IMG/VR virus record: IMGVR_UViG_3300031759_000159
Location: 1 to 22,036 of that record
DNA length: 22,036 nucleotides
DNA from: a virus
Direction: 5' to 3' (one strand)
The translations under genes and the position numbers were made by a program. Under the pieces are notes generated by a model. It was given only the letters and a program-made list of their open reading frames with translations, did not search any database and had not been told where the DNA came from. Positions within the stretch are counted from its first letter, which is position 1. Every line of letters starts with the position of its first letter. This document shows, piece after piece, positions 21,912 through 22,036 of the stretch.

Positions 21912-22036
21912 ATGCCCGGCACAACCCCTGTTGGCGCATATGCCGAGACCGCATCGACGGGCGCTGCCGCGATGACGCCCTCCATGTGGTTTGCTCAGTC
22001 CGATGCAAACTCAGCGGTCATGATGCGATCCGGTGA
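21912..22036 (+). CDS. Start of a post-tip gene, 3' partial
   Basis: ATG 21912 follows the tip stop by 3 bases, with TGGAG at 21899-21903 as ribosome binding site. The frame is open to the window edge (41 codons seen): it begins MPGTTPVGAYAETASTGAAA and later reads MWFAQSDANSAVMMRSG. It is not recognisable from this length. By position it may be a tail-tip accessory or fibre-related protein, or part of the late cassette after the tip. Confidence 0.6.
   Translation, partial: MPGTTPVGAYAETASTGAAAMTPSMWFAQSDANSAVMMRSG

Noticed and set aside
1-22036. Genome-wide reassignment of TAG to a sense codon
   Set aside because: Thousands of codons in the large genes contain no in-frame TAG, and a recoded phage should use it internally; only local readthrough or mutation remains plausible.
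1-22036. CRISPR array, tRNA gene, insertion sequence, integrase or toxin-antitoxin pair
   Set aside because: I found no regularly spaced repeats, cloverleaf-like sequence, transposase or integrase motifs, or recognisable toxin domain on either strand.

Overview
The window is the virion-assembly half of a tailed phage or prophage, read entirely on the + strand. Third positions are rich in G/C, and the coding is about 63-65% GC by eye (sampled, not computed). The gene set suggests an alphaproteobacterial host: the head genes follow phage Mu order, the tail-tip genes follow gene transfer agent (GTA) order, and an IGHNGGP motif common in alphaproteobacterial phage proteins is present. The best general comparison is a transposable siphophage of the Rhodobacter phage RcapMu type, probably from Rhodospirillales, Acetobacteraceae or relatives. 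No transposase, integrase, repressor or att site is visible, so the Mu-like lifestyle is inferred from the packaging genes only.

Layout. 1-2465: Mu-like packaging cassette (partial DUF2730-like protein, winged-helix protein, DUF3486 small terminase, large terminase). 2462-4921: portal protein fused to a MuF-type minor head domain. 4921-7139: accessory insert with an AT-richer unknown gene, a small unknown, a GH108 endolysin, a 33-residue ORF, a DNA methyltransferase and a small ORF interrupted by an amber codon. 7140-7367: the longest non-coding gap, with phased TAAGA repeats and competing hairpins, probably the control region for the capsid genes. 7368-10388: protease/scaffold and major capsid protein, followed by a strong hairpin terminator. 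10460-13186: small post-capsid protein, connector, tail completion, tail terminator, small unknown and tail tube. 13191-13804: tail assembly chaperone with a likely -1 programmed frameshift. 13801-16860: tape measure. 16860-21908: distal tail, hub, NlpC/P60 peptidase and tail tip, in the GTA order. 21912-end: start of another gene.

Most junctions overlap as ATGA, GTGA or TGATG, so the genes are probably translationally coupled in long late transcripts. Terminase, portal and capsid proteins build and fill the head. Connector and terminator proteins join it to a long non-contractile tail whose tip carries a peptidase and a receptor-binding protein.

The most unusual signals are: (i) a TAG codon that cuts off a tape-measure C-terminus whose reading frame continues exactly to the next gene's start; (ii) a second TAG-interrupted small ORF, and three more TAG stops that lie in frame with the following gene; (iii) a GGGGGAA-spacer-hairpin frameshift element in the tail chaperone; (iv) the portal-MuF fusion with the IGHNGGP motif in its linker.
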